This document shows, piece by piece, positions 36,090 to 44,262 of a stretch of DNA of 64,000 nt. The position numbers and the translations under genes are program-made. This DNA comes from Actinokineospora xionganensis (GTDB taxonomy: Bacteria; Actinomycetota; Actinomycetes; Mycobacteriales; Pseudonocardiaceae): the NCBI RefSeq assembly GCF_014323725.1, contig NZ_JABVED010000020.1:1-64000 (forward strand). Reading direction: 5' to 3'. Each line of letters opens with the position of its first letter. The first letter of the stretch is position 1. A model generated the notes under the pieces. That model was not told where the DNA came from, searched no databases, and was given only the letters and a program-made list of their open reading frames with translations.

Positions 36090-36554
36090 TCAGGAGAGTC
36101 GGACGGCCAACTCGGTGTGCCACCGGGTCGGGTCGGGCTGCTCCACGGGGTTGGTCAGGAAGCGCTCGACCCGCGCGCCCCAGAGACCGTCCTCGACGTC
36201 CCAGTCCAGGCCCTGCTCGTCGCCCCAGGCGAGCACTGCGGCGGTGAGATCGGTCAGGCCGTCCGGGTGGCCGATGTGGGTGATCGTCACGTAGCGGCCC
36301 GCGGGAAGCTCGCAGGACCCCGCTATCGGTGCGGCGACGGGCACGCCCGCCTCGACTTCGATCTCGCCCGCCAGGTCCACCCGCAGGTACCGCAGGAAGG
36401 GCGCGCCCGCGATGGCGACCCCACGCTCGGCCAGGCCGCCGATGACCTCCGGGATCCGGTCGGCTATCTCGTTCATCGTCGCGATGGTCACCAACCGACG
36501 TACGCCCATGTACGGCTGAGCGGGACGTTCCTCGATCGTCGGGTCCAAGACCAT
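36090..36554 (-). CDS. GyrI-like small-molecule-binding protein
   Basis: A 154-residue stand-alone GyrI-like (AraC effector-binding) domain. Features: QPYMGVRRLVTIATMNEIADRIPEVIGGLAERGVAIAGAPFLRYL, then the GVPVAAPIAG..LPAGRYVTITHIGHPDGL pattern and VERFLTNPVEQPDPTRWHTELAVRL. No helix-turn-helix accompanies it, so it may bind a ligand or a protein rather than DNA. The ATG at 36554 follows GAGGGAG. It starts 10 bases after the pimB stop and converges with the acyl-CoA ligase (four bases between stops). Confidence 0.82.
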   Translation of the reverse strand: MVLDPTIEERPAQPYMGVRRLVTIATMNEIADRIPEVIGGLAERGVAIAGAPFLRYLRVDLAGEIEVEAGVPVAAPIAGSCELPAGRYVTITHIGHPDGLTDLTAAVLAWGDEQGLDWDVEDGLWGARVERFLTNPVEQPDPTRWHTELAVRLS

Positions 36555-36564
36555 TCGCGCTCCC

Positions 36565-37725
36565 TCAGTTCGTGCCGAACCGGTACGTCGTCTCACCGTC
36601 CAGCAGCGTGGACAGGCGGGCGGCCCGGTCCGACCACTGCCACGACCGCCGCATCCACTCCCGACCTGCCGCGCCCATCGCGGCGGCCTTGTCGGGGTCG
36701 GCCAGGAGGCTACCGACGCGGTCGGACAGTTCGGCGACATCGCGACCGTCGACCACATGGCCGGTCTCCCCGTCCAGCACGGTCTCCGGGGCGCCGCCGG
36801 AGTCGCCGACCACGACCGGCAGACCGGTCGCGGCGGCCTCCAGGAAGACGATCCCCAGGGCCTCGACGTCCAGGCCGCGGCCGTGCGTGCGGCACGGCAT
36901 GGCGAACACGTCACCCGTGGCGTAGTGCGCGGGCAGTTCCTCCCACGGGACGGACCCGGTGAGCACCACGTGCTCGGCGACCCCGGTCTGCCGCGCCAGT
37001 GACTCCAGCCGAGGCCGGTACGGGCCGCCGCCGACCAGCAGCAGCGCGGCGTCGGGCACCCGTGCGCGGATGCCCGGCAGCGCGCGGATGAGCATGTCCT
37101 GGCCTTTGCGCGGCATCAGCCGGGACACGCACACCACGGTCGGCCGATCGCCCAGCCCGTACCGGGCGCGGATCTCGGCGCGGGCGGCCGCGTCGGGCCG
37201 GTAGAGGTCGGTGTCGACACCCGATGGCAGCAGTTCCAGTGCCGCCGAGCGGCCGAAGGCGGCGGCGAACCGCGCCCGGGTGTACTTGCTGACGTAGGTG
37301 ACGACGTCGGTGGTCGCGCCGATCCGGCGGACGGCCTGGCGGGCGCCCGGGAGCATCGACCAGCCGACCTCGTGGCCGTGGGTGCTGGCGACCACCCGGC
37401 GGGCTCCCGCGGCGCGCAGCGTCGGCGCGAGCAGGGCGAGCGGGGCGGCGGCGCCGAACCACACCGAGTCGCAGGTCTCGGCGCGCAGGATCTCGCGGGC
37501 GCGGCGGGCGACGTCGGGGGTGGGCAGCATCAGCTTGCCGGGGTGGCGCACGACGGTGAACGGCTGCTTCGCGTCGAACTCCTCATGGGTGCCCGAGTCC
37601 GACTCCCACGACGGCGCGTAGACGACCAGGTCCTGCCCGAGCCGGGTGGCGAACGAGTGCAGATAGGTCTGGATGCCGCCTGGGCGGGGCGGAAAGTCGT
37701 TGGTCACCAGAAGCGTTCGACGCAC
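36565..37725 (-). CDS. pimB: GDP-mannose-dependent mannosyltransferase PimB'
   Basis: A 386-residue GT4 glycosyltransferase. It begins LLVTNDFPPRPGGIQTYLHSFA, the PimB' N-terminal GxGG-like region, and has VVCVSRLMPRKGQDMLI, then the donor-binding EX7E motif DVEALGIVFLEAAATGLPVVVGDSGG. Mycobacterial PimB' (Rv2188c) adds the second mannose to phosphatidylinositol monomannoside; position and sequence agree. It acts on the cytosolic face of the membrane. The stop lies 10 bases before the GyrI-like gene. No dedicated lipoarabinomannan genes were seen near. Confidence 0.9.
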   Translation of the reverse strand: MRRTLLVTNDFPPRPGGIQTYLHSFATRLGQDLVVYAPSWESDSGTHEEFDAKQPFTVVRHPGKLMLPTPDVARRAREILRAETCDSVWFGAAAPLALLAPTLRAAGARRVVASTHGHEVGWSMLPGARQAVRRIGATTDVVTYVSKYTRARFAAAFGRSAALELLPSGVDTDLYRPDAAARAEIRARYGLGDRPTVVCVSRLMPRKGQDMLIRALPGIRARVPDAALLLVGGGPYRPRLESLARQTGVAEHVVLTGSVPWEELPAHYATGDVFAMPCRTHGRGLDVEALGIVFLEAAATGLPVVVGDSGGAPETVLDGETGHVVDGRDVAELSDRVGSLLADPDKAAAMGAAGREWMRRSWQWSDRAARLSTLLDGETTYRFGTN

Positions 37726-37745
37726 CGGGCCAACCTATTCCCCGG

Positions 37746-39089
37746 CTATCGCAGCGCCCCACGCAGGTAGGCCTGCCACTCGCGGAGCAGGATCGCGCGG
37801 TCCATGCCGATCACCCGGCGCAGCAGGTCGTCGGTCTCGCTTGCCGACAGCGGCCCGGCCCCGCCCAACTCGCGGTAGAGCGTGACCAGGCGCGGTTCAC
37901 CGAAGCGGTCGGCGATGAACCGGCTGATAGACCACGCCTGCTGGTAGGCGAGGTCGAGTTCGCGGTCCTTGCCGCGGAACGCGCGGTCCTCGGGCAGCGA
38001 GGTCGGCGGGCCGGACTCCCGAACCTGTTTGGCCAGGTCAGGCGCGCCCTGGGCCAGGGCGATGTCGGTGTCGCGGTAGCCGACGTAGTCGGAGAAGCCT
38101 TCGAGCAGCCACATCGGGGAGCCGTCGACGGTCACCGACCGGGCCGCGACATGGGTGATCTCGTGCCGAAGGACCACCCGCAGCGAGGCCACAGACAGCG
38201 CCCGGGCCCCCATCGGGCTGAGGATGACGCGCTGCCCGGTGGCGGTCCGCTCGGCGGTGTCCACCCGGTCGGCGATGGCCACGGCGACGACGGACTCCAC
38301 CGGGAAGTCCGGCCCGACCAGCGCCCGCATCTCGGCGGGTCCGTCCGGCAGGAACAGGGCGACTCGTCTGGACCAGTCGCTGCCCCACACCCGGCTGACC
38401 GCCTGCACCGAGGGGTCGAGCTCGCGGACCAGCCGGTCGACCATCGGCTGGCTGCCCGGGTGGGCCAGGACCAGGCCATGCGCGGTCTTGGTCACCACAC
38501 ACGGTCCGAAGTCCCACGGGCCGCGCCACGACCGCCTGCCCAGGTCGTTCAGCGCGGTGTCGGACCGCAGGTACCAGGTGCCCGCCCGGTGGACGAACAG
38601 GTAGCCCATGGCCCGGCTGGTGGGGGTCAGGTCGACCCCGCCGAGCGCGTACCGCAGATCCACCGCGGGCGCCCACAGTTCGGCGGTGCGATCGTCGTCG
38701 AGCGCGGTCAGGTCCAGGCTGTCGTCGGGGTGCAGCACGTAGGACCAGTGGTCGAACGGGACTCCGGCGAGGTTGGCGAACAGCGCGCGCTGGCTTTCGA
38801 GGAAGTTCGGGTCGGCCAGTGGGTCGAGACCGGCGAGGAACGCGGCCTCGTCGCGGCGTACGACGGCCTCGGCCCGCCGATCCAGGAGCGCCCTGACCGC
38901 GTCGACGCGTTCGGTGTCGCCGCCCTTGGGCCCCGCGGGCTCCAACCCTCCCAGGGGCTGTCCCTGGCTGGGCGCTGGGGGCGACGGGGCCACCTGGGAC
39001 GCGGGGACGGCGATGAACACCATCCCGGCGAGCGCGGTGGTGGCGACCACGGCGCTCAGCCAAGCTCGCACCCGTGCCCTCATGGCCAT
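37746..39089 (-). CDS. Exported zinc metalloprotease-like protein (HExxH)
   Basis: A 447-residue protein. The N-terminus MAMRARVRAWLSAVVATTALAGMVFIAV is one membrane segment or signal, followed by a Pro/Ser-rich linker. The C-terminal half holds the zinc motif RVVLRHEITHVAARS and, 20 residues on, WLLEGFSDYVGYRD, the third ligand Glu, which together mark a gluzincin (M1/M48-like) active site. It is probably anchored outside. The ATG at 39089 has no ribosome site; TACGAT 6 bases upstream suggests a leaderless transcript. It lies between pimB and the NlpC/P60 gene, both envelope genes. Substrate unknown. Confidence 0.82.
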   Translation of the reverse strand: MAMRARVRAWLSAVVATTALAGMVFIAVPASQVAPSPPAPSQGQPLGGLEPAGPKGGDTERVDAVRALLDRRAEAVVRRDEAAFLAGLDPLADPNFLESQRALFANLAGVPFDHWSYVLHPDDSLDLTALDDDRTAELWAPAVDLRYALGGVDLTPTSRAMGYLFVHRAGTWYLRSDTALNDLGRRSWRGPWDFGPCVVTKTAHGLVLAHPGSQPMVDRLVRELDPSVQAVSRVWGSDWSRRVALFLPDGPAEMRALVGPDFPVESVVAVAIADRVDTAERTATGQRVILSPMGARALSVASLRVVLRHEITHVAARSVTVDGSPMWLLEGFSDYVGYRDTDIALAQGAPDLAKQVRESGPPTSLPEDRAFRGKDRELDLAYQQAWSISRFIADRFGEPRLVTLYRELGGAGPLSASETDDLLRRVIGMDRAILLREWQAYLRGALR

Positions 39090-39111
39090 TGGGTGATCGT
39101 AAGGGAGAAAT

Positions 39112-39149
39112 GAGTCGGGACCAGTACCCAATGGCACTGGTCCCGACTC
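39112..39149 (-). terminator. Intrinsic terminator of the NlpC/P60 gene
   Basis: Perfect 14-bp stem (arms GAGTCGGGACCAGT and ACTGGTCCCGACTC) with a 10-base loop, 20 bases downstream of the stop at 39169. On the minus strand it is followed by ATTTCTCCCTT. The tail overlaps the start region of the metalloprotease gene. Confidence 0.8.
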
Positions 39150-39168
39150 GGAAATGCTTCGCTGACGG

Positions 39169-40233
39169 CTACCCGACGATGCGCTTGGCACCGAGGTAGT
39201 CGCTGCCGCCACCGGAGAGCGGGGCGGTCTTCACCGGCACACCCGAGGTGGAGGCGTGCACGAGCATGCCGTTGCCGATGTACATGGCGACGTGGTGGAT
39301 CGTGCTGGGGCTGCCGCCGTAGAACAGCAGGTCGCCCGGGATGAGTTCGCTCTTCGAGACCGCTTTGCCATAGGTGTACTGCGACCGGCTGGAGTGCGGC
39401 AGGTTGATACCGATGGCGCGGTAGGCGTAGAGCGTCAGGCCGGAGCAGTCGAACGCGTTCGGGCCTTCGGCGCCCCAGACGTACGGGTCGCCGCGCTGCG
39501 CGAGCGCGACCTCCATGGCCTTGCCCGCGTCGCCGGAGCCGACGTAGACGCCGGTGTCGACGGGCGGTTCGAACAGCGTCTTGCGCTCCGCCGCCGAGAG
39601 GCGGTTCTTGGCCTCCTCGACCTGCTTGATCTGCGTGTCGAGATCGGCCTTCGCCTTGGTGATGTCGGCGAGCAGCTTCTCCGACGCCGCCTTGGCCTCA
39701 CCAGCGCGGTTCTGGCCGTCCTCGGCCTGCTTGCGCGCCTGGGCCGCGGTGGCCACCGCGTTGGTGTACTTCGACAGCGCGTTCTGGTTGTCCGAGGCGA
39801 GGACCGTGAGCGCGGAAGCACGCTCAAGGAAATCGTCCGCGGACGATCCGGTCAGCAGCGCGCTGATCTTGTTGAAGCGCGCGCCCTGGAACGACGCGCT
39901 GGTCAGCTGGTCGACCTGGCCGCGGAACTGCTCTTCCTGAGCGGCGGCCTGCTTCTCCAGCTCCGCGGCCGCGGCGACGTCGGCTGTGGCCTTGTCGTAC
40001 TCGGCCTGCTTGACCTTGAGGTCTTCCTTCGCTTGCAGGAGATCCTCGTTGACGTCTCCGGCCTTGGCGCTGAGCTCCTGGTACTGCTTGATCGCTTCCG
40101 ACGCGGTGGTCGGGGGCGGCGGGGGCTGGGCAGGTTGCGCGTACGCGGGACTTTGGGACATACCGATCACCGAGATGACCGCGGTGACACTCAGGGCTCC
40201 ACGCACAGCTCGCTTGAGTCGATGCGACGACAC
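39169..40233 (-). CDS. NlpC/P60 peptidoglycan endopeptidase
   Basis: A 354-residue exported cell-wall hydrolase. Signal peptide about 1-32 (RAVRGALSVTAVISVIGMSQSPAYAQP), a Pro-rich linker, then a long coiled coil (about 45-220: YQELSAKAGDVNEDLLQAKEDL...), then the C-terminal NlpC/P60 domain with the triad Cys in FDCSGLTLYAY, His in IHHVAMYIG and third residue in VHASTSG. It cleaves the gamma-D-Glu to meso-diaminopimelate bond of stem peptides. Position matches Rv2190c. GTG start at 40233 with AAGGAG about 11 bases before it. A candidate c-di-AMP riboswitch fills its leader. Confidence 0.93.
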   Translation of the reverse strand: MSSHRLKRAVRGALSVTAVISVIGMSQSPAYAQPAQPPPPPTTASEAIKQYQELSAKAGDVNEDLLQAKEDLKVKQAEYDKATADVAAAAELEKQAAAQEEQFRGQVDQLTSASFQGARFNKISALLTGSSADDFLERASALTVLASDNQNALSKYTNAVATAAQARKQAEDGQNRAGEAKAASEKLLADITKAKADLDTQIKQVEEAKNRLSAAERKTLFEPPVDTGVYVGSGDAGKAMEVALAQRGDPYVWGAEGPNAFDCSGLTLYAYRAIGINLPHSSRSQYTYGKAVSKSELIPGDLLFYGGSPSTIHHVAMYIGNGMLVHASTSGVPVKTAPLSGGGSDYLGAKRIVG

Positions 40234-40260
40234 GTCGCGCGTACTCCTTCGTCCTCAAAA

Positions 40261-40412
40261 CCGCCGACGGGGTAGTCCTCGGGCACCGGGGGCGCTTTGG
40301 GGAGCACCCTCCGGCCGGACCGATCCGCTCGCGATCGTGTCGCTCACTTCTCGATCATCGACGACCCCACCGTGGGGGATCCGGGTCAGCCGGACGAGGC
40401 TGACTTCGGCGG
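40261..40412 (-). ncRNA. Candidate c-di-AMP (ydaO-type) riboswitch
   Basis: In the leader of the NlpC/P60 gene, on the minus strand. The 5' end reads CCGCCGAAGTC (40412 leftward) and the 3' end reads ACTACCCCGTCGGCGG, ending at 40261. The outer helix CCGCCGA / TCGGCGG is perfect, and the inner bases follow the ydaO pattern of GCCGAA at the 5' side and CTAACC-CCG-TCGGC at the 3' side. Inside there is a 7-bp stem GTCAGCC/GGCTGAC and a CCCCCAC/GTGGGG stem. The ribosome site and GTG follow 27 bases later. This class commonly controls cell-wall hydrolase genes in actinobacteria. Some conserved positions differ (ACTACC for GCTAACC). Confidence 0.5.
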
Positions 40413-40466
40413 CGATCTCGCGTAGCCACCTCGGGGTGGGCGACTGCTGGCCGCGAGATCTCGGAC

Positions 40467-40495
40467 AGGTTACGAAACGTGAGCCTCCTCGTCTA
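40467..40495 (-). promoter_or_regulatory. Candidate promoter of the NlpC/P60 transcript
   Basis: On the minus strand, TAGACG (40495-40490), a 17-base spacer, TAACCT (40472-40467). Transcription would start near 40460, giving a 5' leader of about 225 bases that contains the entire candidate riboswitch. Confidence 0.4.
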
Positions 40496-40598
40496 CCAGG
40501 TGCGCCGGAAAAGCGCCGGGAATCCTTCCCACACACCAACGGAGCAGTGGCAACTCCACCCTGTGACAACGACAACACCCTGTTCACCCGGGCGTGGA

Positions 40599-40631
40599 AC
40601 CGTTCGGCGATCTGGAGCGACCGTTCGGCGA
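40599..40631. repeat. 12-bp direct repeat, 21-bp spacing
   Basis: ACCGTTCGGCGA occurs at 40599-40610 and again at 40620-40631, two helical turns apart, about 110 bases upstream of the NlpC promoter and just after the small Cys-rich gene. Such spacing suits an activator or repressor site; no protein can be named. Confidence 0.5.
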
Positions 40632-40663
40632 ATATTCACGATCGGCCGGACCGATCACCCGGA

Positions 40664-40849
40664 TCAGGCCGTTTTCTCCACCGGAATCAGCCGCAGCCGG
40701 GGTACGAGTCCTGCACTCGCGAGGGCGTCGATCGCGAGCCGCTCGGAGCTGTCGAGATCGACATTGGGCGGCGCGCCGAGGAGCACACTGATCACACAAT
40801 CCTGACAAGCGTTCCCGCGGACCTCGCAGCTATCGCAATCGATGATCAT
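40664..40849 (-). CDS. Small CxxC protein conserved next to NlpC gene
   Basis: A 61-residue protein: MIIDCDSCEVRGNACQDCVISVLLG, with Cys at 5, 8, 15 and 18 in a C-x2-C-x6-C-x2-C pattern typical of a zinc ribbon, and an acidic C-terminus ending RLRLIPVEKTA. From memory, small proteins with this IDCDSCEVRG motif occur in many actinomycetes near NlpC/P60 genes. Start ATG 40849. Its function is unknown; a metal or redox role is only suggested by the cysteines. Confidence 0.8.
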   Translation of the reverse strand: MIIDCDSCEVRGNACQDCVISVLLGAPPNVDLDSSERLAIDALASAGLVPRLRLIPVEKTA

Positions 40850-40923
40850 TACTCGGGTCCTTTCCGGTGCCGACGATCTCGTGTTTCACACACTAGAAGA
40901 CGCCACCGACAATTTCGCTCAGG

Positions 40924-40940
40924 TGTTCGAAATGATCGAA
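40924..40940. promoter_or_regulatory. 17-bp palindrome upstream of small CxxC gene
   Basis: GTTCGAAATGATCGAAC is a perfect inverted repeat with a five-base centre. It lies between the VanY stop (40950) and the CxxC start (40849). It may be an operator. The half-sites are those of the SOS box in reverse order, so LexA is not expected to bind. Confidence 0.35.
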
Positions 40941-40949
40941 CCCGATAGA

Positions 40950-42722
40950 TCAAGAACCGATGTATTCCCAGTGCCAGGGCTCCTCGCGGCCCCGACCCGG
41001 ACGCGCCCACGGCGGATTCGCCCATCCGTACACGCCCGCGTTCTGGGCGAGCCAGGCGTACTCCGGGGTGCCGAACGACTGGGCTCCCCCGCAGAGGTCC
41101 ACCGCCAGCCCCCACCCGTGGTTGCTGGTGCCGGGAACCGCGGCCAGAGCGGGCTTCACGCCATAGAGCCGCACCTGGGCGGCGAAGGTCCGATAGGAAT
41201 CCGTCAAGCAGATCGCGCGACCGAACACAGTGGCGAACGCGTCCGACATCGCCCGGAACGACCCGGCCGCGTCGCAGCGCAGCGAGTGCGACCCGACGCC
41301 GATGAGGCACAGCGCCGCCTGCGGGATGAGGCCGTTGGGATAGCCGCCCCAAGCCCCCGGGGCCTCCCCAGGCCCGCGTGGCGGGAGCTGCACTCCCCCA
41401 CAGCGCCAGCGCAGACCGCCGTCGGTGGCCTGCGGCACCGGCTGGGGCTGGCGCTGCCCAAGCGCGGGCCGGGCGACACCGAGCAGGGTGTCTCCGCCGG
41501 GCAGGTCCGTCACCACGACGCCTGCCAGCCTGCCGTCGGCGGTGAGCATGGTGCGTTGGTCGAGCACGATGCCCACGCCCTGCACACCAAGCCGGGCCGG
41601 GCCCAGAAACACGACATCGCCGGGCTGGGCGTCCGGCGTCGGCACCGGCGTCAGCACACTCATCTGCTCGGCCACGGCACCGGGCAGGGCCAGCCCGCCC
41701 ACCCCGAACACGGACCGGACCAGTCCGTCGCACGAGTACGCGTTGGGACCCTCGCCGCCCGCGCCGGGCACGAAGGGCTTGCCGAGCACGCCCACGGCGG
41801 TGTTCACCGCGCCGATCACCTCGGCGGGCAGGACGAGCAGCTTCTCACCCGTCGGCAGCGTGGCCCGGGCGACGCCCGGCTGCGGCGCACCGGTCGAGCC
41901 GGGCAGCGGCTCCAGCCGGGCGGGCAGCTGCGCCGGGTCGCGCAGGGCGGCCGCCTTGGGCGCGGCGATGCCCGCGAGCGCCAGCTTGTCGGTGTAGGCC
42001 TTCCACGCCGCCGCGGTCTTCTGGTTGCGTTCGCGCTGCGCCGTCTGCTGGGCGATCACCGCGGCGTTGGTGTCCTCGACCTGGCCGCGCAGCTCGGACG
42101 ACACGGCCGCGGCCCGGTTGGAGGCGTCGCCGTTGCGGCGGTCCAGGTCGGCCTTGCGCTCGGCGGCGGCCCGCTCGGTGCCCACCGCGGCGTTCTCGGC
42201 GTCCTGCGCTCCACGCTGCCTGGCGACGGCCTGGGCGAGCCGCTGGTCCTGGTCGATCCGCACGCGCTCGATCAGGCTGCTGCCCTGCAGGAACTCCTCC
42301 GGACCGCCCGCGGTGAGCAGCATCTGCAGCTCGCTGGGCTGCGCCAGCGCCGAGTAGAGGGCGGCGGAGTAGGCGTCGACCTCGTCCTGTTGGGCGGACA
42401 CGACCTTGTCGGCGGCTTGCCGCTCCACGCGCGCGCGTTCGACCTGGCTGGTGGCCTGGCGCAGCTCGTCCTCCGCGGTGCGGATCTTGTCCGAGAGTTC
42501 GGACAGCTCGCGCTGCACGTCGGTGGCGGTGCGCTGCAGCTCAGCGACCTTGGGATCGGCGAAGGCCTCGCCCGGGCGGGTGTCCGGCACCGGCGAGCCC
42601 GGCCCGACACCGGCCTCGATCTGCGGCGGCTCGGTGGGCTGCGCGCCCGCGAGCGGGTTGGCCAACAGCGCGGCGACCAAGGCCAGCGCGGCGGCAATCT
42701 TGACCGAACCCCACCTACGCAC
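40950..42722 (-). CDS. Coiled-coil, degenerate NlpC/P60 and VanY-type D,D-carboxypeptidase fusion
   Basis: A 590-residue exported peptidoglycan hydrolase. Signal about 1-27 (VKIAAALALVAALLANPLAGA), coiled coil about 60-290, an NlpC/P60-like domain about 310-425, and a C-terminal M15B (VanY) carboxypeptidase about 450-590. The VanY zinc ligands are present: SNHGWGLAVDL (His, Asp) and EPWHWEYIGS (His), with TDSYRTFAAQ before. In the NlpC-like part the Cys is kept (YSCDGLVRSV, about 331), but the His motif reads GVGIVLD where active enzymes have HVGI, and the third residue region reads MLTADG. That domain is thus probably inactive. GTG start 42722, with GAGGAG 12 bases upstream. Confidence 0.85.
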   Translation of the reverse strand: MRRWGSVKIAAALALVAALLANPLAGAQPTEPPQIEAGVGPGSPVPDTRPGEAFADPKVAELQRTATDVQRELSELSDKIRTAEDELRQATSQVERARVERQAADKVVSAQQDEVDAYSAALYSALAQPSELQMLLTAGGPEEFLQGSSLIERVRIDQDQRLAQAVARQRGAQDAENAAVGTERAAAERKADLDRRNGDASNRAAAVSSELRGQVEDTNAAVIAQQTAQRERNQKTAAAWKAYTDKLALAGIAAPKAAALRDPAQLPARLEPLPGSTGAPQPGVARATLPTGEKLLVLPAEVIGAVNTAVGVLGKPFVPGAGGEGPNAYSCDGLVRSVFGVGGLALPGAVAEQMSVLTPVPTPDAQPGDVVFLGPARLGVQGVGIVLDQRTMLTADGRLAGVVVTDLPGGDTLLGVARPALGQRQPQPVPQATDGGLRWRCGGVQLPPRGPGEAPGAWGGYPNGLIPQAALCLIGVGSHSLRCDAAGSFRAMSDAFATVFGRAICLTDSYRTFAAQVRLYGVKPALAAVPGTSNHGWGLAVDLCGGAQSFGTPEYAWLAQNAGVYGWANPPWARPGRGREEPWHWEYIGS

Positions 42723-42813
42723 CCGCGTACCAACTCCTCGGTGTCACGTTTCCTACTTACCAGTATTAACGCGAAGGTATCGGTGACGTGACGGCACGGG
42801 CACTATCGGGTGA

Positions 42814-44166
42814 TCAAATGCGCCCAAGCCGGGCGAGCAGGACGGCGGAAGGCACCGGGTGGGCGCCCCGCCGACGGACGGCGTCGGCCACGGCGCGGTC
42901 CGACGTGACGACCACCACCGGCCTGCCCTCGGGTTCGGCGGTGACCAGTGCCTTGATCACGTCGTCGGCCAGCACGCCCGGGTCGCTGAACAGGACGCGG
43001 ACCCCGCGCGGAGCGGCGACCGGGACCGCCACGACTCCCGCACCGTCGAACACCAGGGTGACCTCCGCGGACGTGCGCGCGGCGAGGGAGGCGAGTTGGC
43101 GGACCAGGCGGTCGCGCTGGTCGGCCAGGGACAGTTCGGCGTAGCCGGTCTTGGTGACGTTGTACCCGTCGACGACAAGGTGCACCGATGGCAGCGCGAG
43201 CAGCCGGTCGAGTGCGGCCGGGTCCTCGACCCGGCCCACCATGCCCTGCGCCGCCGTGGCGCCCCGGACAAGGTCCGCGGGCCGGGGCCCGCCGCCGCCG
43301 AGGGCGAGTTCGCGGCGCAGGCCGGTGACGGCGCCGTCGAGGGTGTCGACGAGCAGCGCCAGCCGCACCTCGTCGGCCTGGCGGGCCTCGCGGGCGGACT
43401 GCCGGGCGATGTCGGCGTCGGCTTCGGCGCGTTCGGCGCGGCCGCGCTCGGTCTCGACCCGGTCGCGTTCGCGGTCGCGCTGCTCGGTGAGCGCGGCGAC
43501 CTGGGCGGCGCACTCGGCGCGCACCCGGTCGACCGCGGCCTGGGCGGTCTCTGCGGTGTCCTTGGCCTCGCGCAGCTTCACACCTTGGTCGCGCAGGCGT
43601 TTGCGCAGCCGCTCCACCTCGGCCTCGGCTTCGGCGCGCACCCGGTCGACCGCCCCCGCCGACTCGTCCAGCAGGGCCTGCACGCGGGCGAGTTCGGCCT
43701 CGACCTTCTGCAGGCGGGCGACGGCGGTGTCCCGCTCGGCCCGCAGCGACGTGTCCGAGGCGCGCCTGGAGACCAGCTCCAGGTAGTGCACCGCCGACTC
43801 CTCGCCGAGCAGCACAGCGGCCGCGGCGACGCTGACCGGGTCGTTGCCCCCGAGGTCGAGCGCGGCGGGCTTGTTCTCCCGGCACCACTGCACGACGGCG
43901 GTGCGGAAACCCACCACGTCACGCAGACCGGCGATGATGGCCGAGCCGCCGAGGCGGGCCCGCTTGCTGGGCGCGAACCGGGCCACCGGGCGCACCATCT
44001 GCGGGATGTCGACCGGCGGCAGCGACCCGACCGCGTCGGCGCCGAGCTCGGCGAGCCGGTTCCTGACCGCGTCGGGCAGGGTCGACCAGTCTACGGCCGC
44101 GTTTTCCGTGCCGTCCACGGTGGACGGTTCGGGGCCGGGGTCTTCCGGCTGGGGCGGCGTGGCCAT
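42814..44166 (-). CDS. NYN-domain (YacP-like) RNase with coiled coil
   Basis: A 450-residue protein. N-terminal helical domain (about 25-125: PDAVRNRLAELGADAV...WCRENKPAALDL), a long coiled coil (about 130-270, rich in RAEAEAEVERLRKRL), and a C-terminal NYN/PIN-like domain: HLVVDGYNVTKTGYAELSLADQRDRL, then AEVTLVFDG, VLFSDPGVLADDVI and VVVVTSDRAVADAVRRRGAHPV. The conserved acidic residues of the active site (D of VDGYN, D of VFDG, D of DDVI, D of TSDR) are present, so nuclease activity is likely, as in YacP/Rae1. Divergent from the nuclease gene at 44263. Confidence 0.88.
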   Translation of the reverse strand: MATPPQPEDPGPEPSTVDGTENAAVDWSTLPDAVRNRLAELGADAVGSLPPVDIPQMVRPVARFAPSKRARLGGSAIIAGLRDVVGFRTAVVQWCRENKPAALDLGGNDPVSVAAAAVLLGEESAVHYLELVSRRASDTSLRAERDTAVARLQKVEAELARVQALLDESAGAVDRVRAEAEAEVERLRKRLRDQGVKLREAKDTAETAQAAVDRVRAECAAQVAALTEQRDRERDRVETERGRAERAEADADIARQSAREARQADEVRLALLVDTLDGAVTGLRRELALGGGGPRPADLVRGATAAQGMVGRVEDPAALDRLLALPSVHLVVDGYNVTKTGYAELSLADQRDRLVRQLASLAARTSAEVTLVFDGAGVVAVPVAAPRGVRVLFSDPGVLADDVIKALVTAEPEGRPVVVVTSDRAVADAVRRRGAHPVPSAVLLARLGRI

Positions 44167-44262
44167 TCCGTAAGGCTAGTGGCTGAGCCCTGCCGTGACG
44201 TGACGGCTCCTCTACCGTGGGACTGACGGAAGTGTCGGTGGTGTGATCTAGCTTCGGCGATG

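Noticed and set aside
40924-40940. GTTCGAAATGATCGAAC as an SOS box
   Set aside because: The half-sites are in reversed order and the spacer is five bases, not TCGAAC-N4-GTTCGA.
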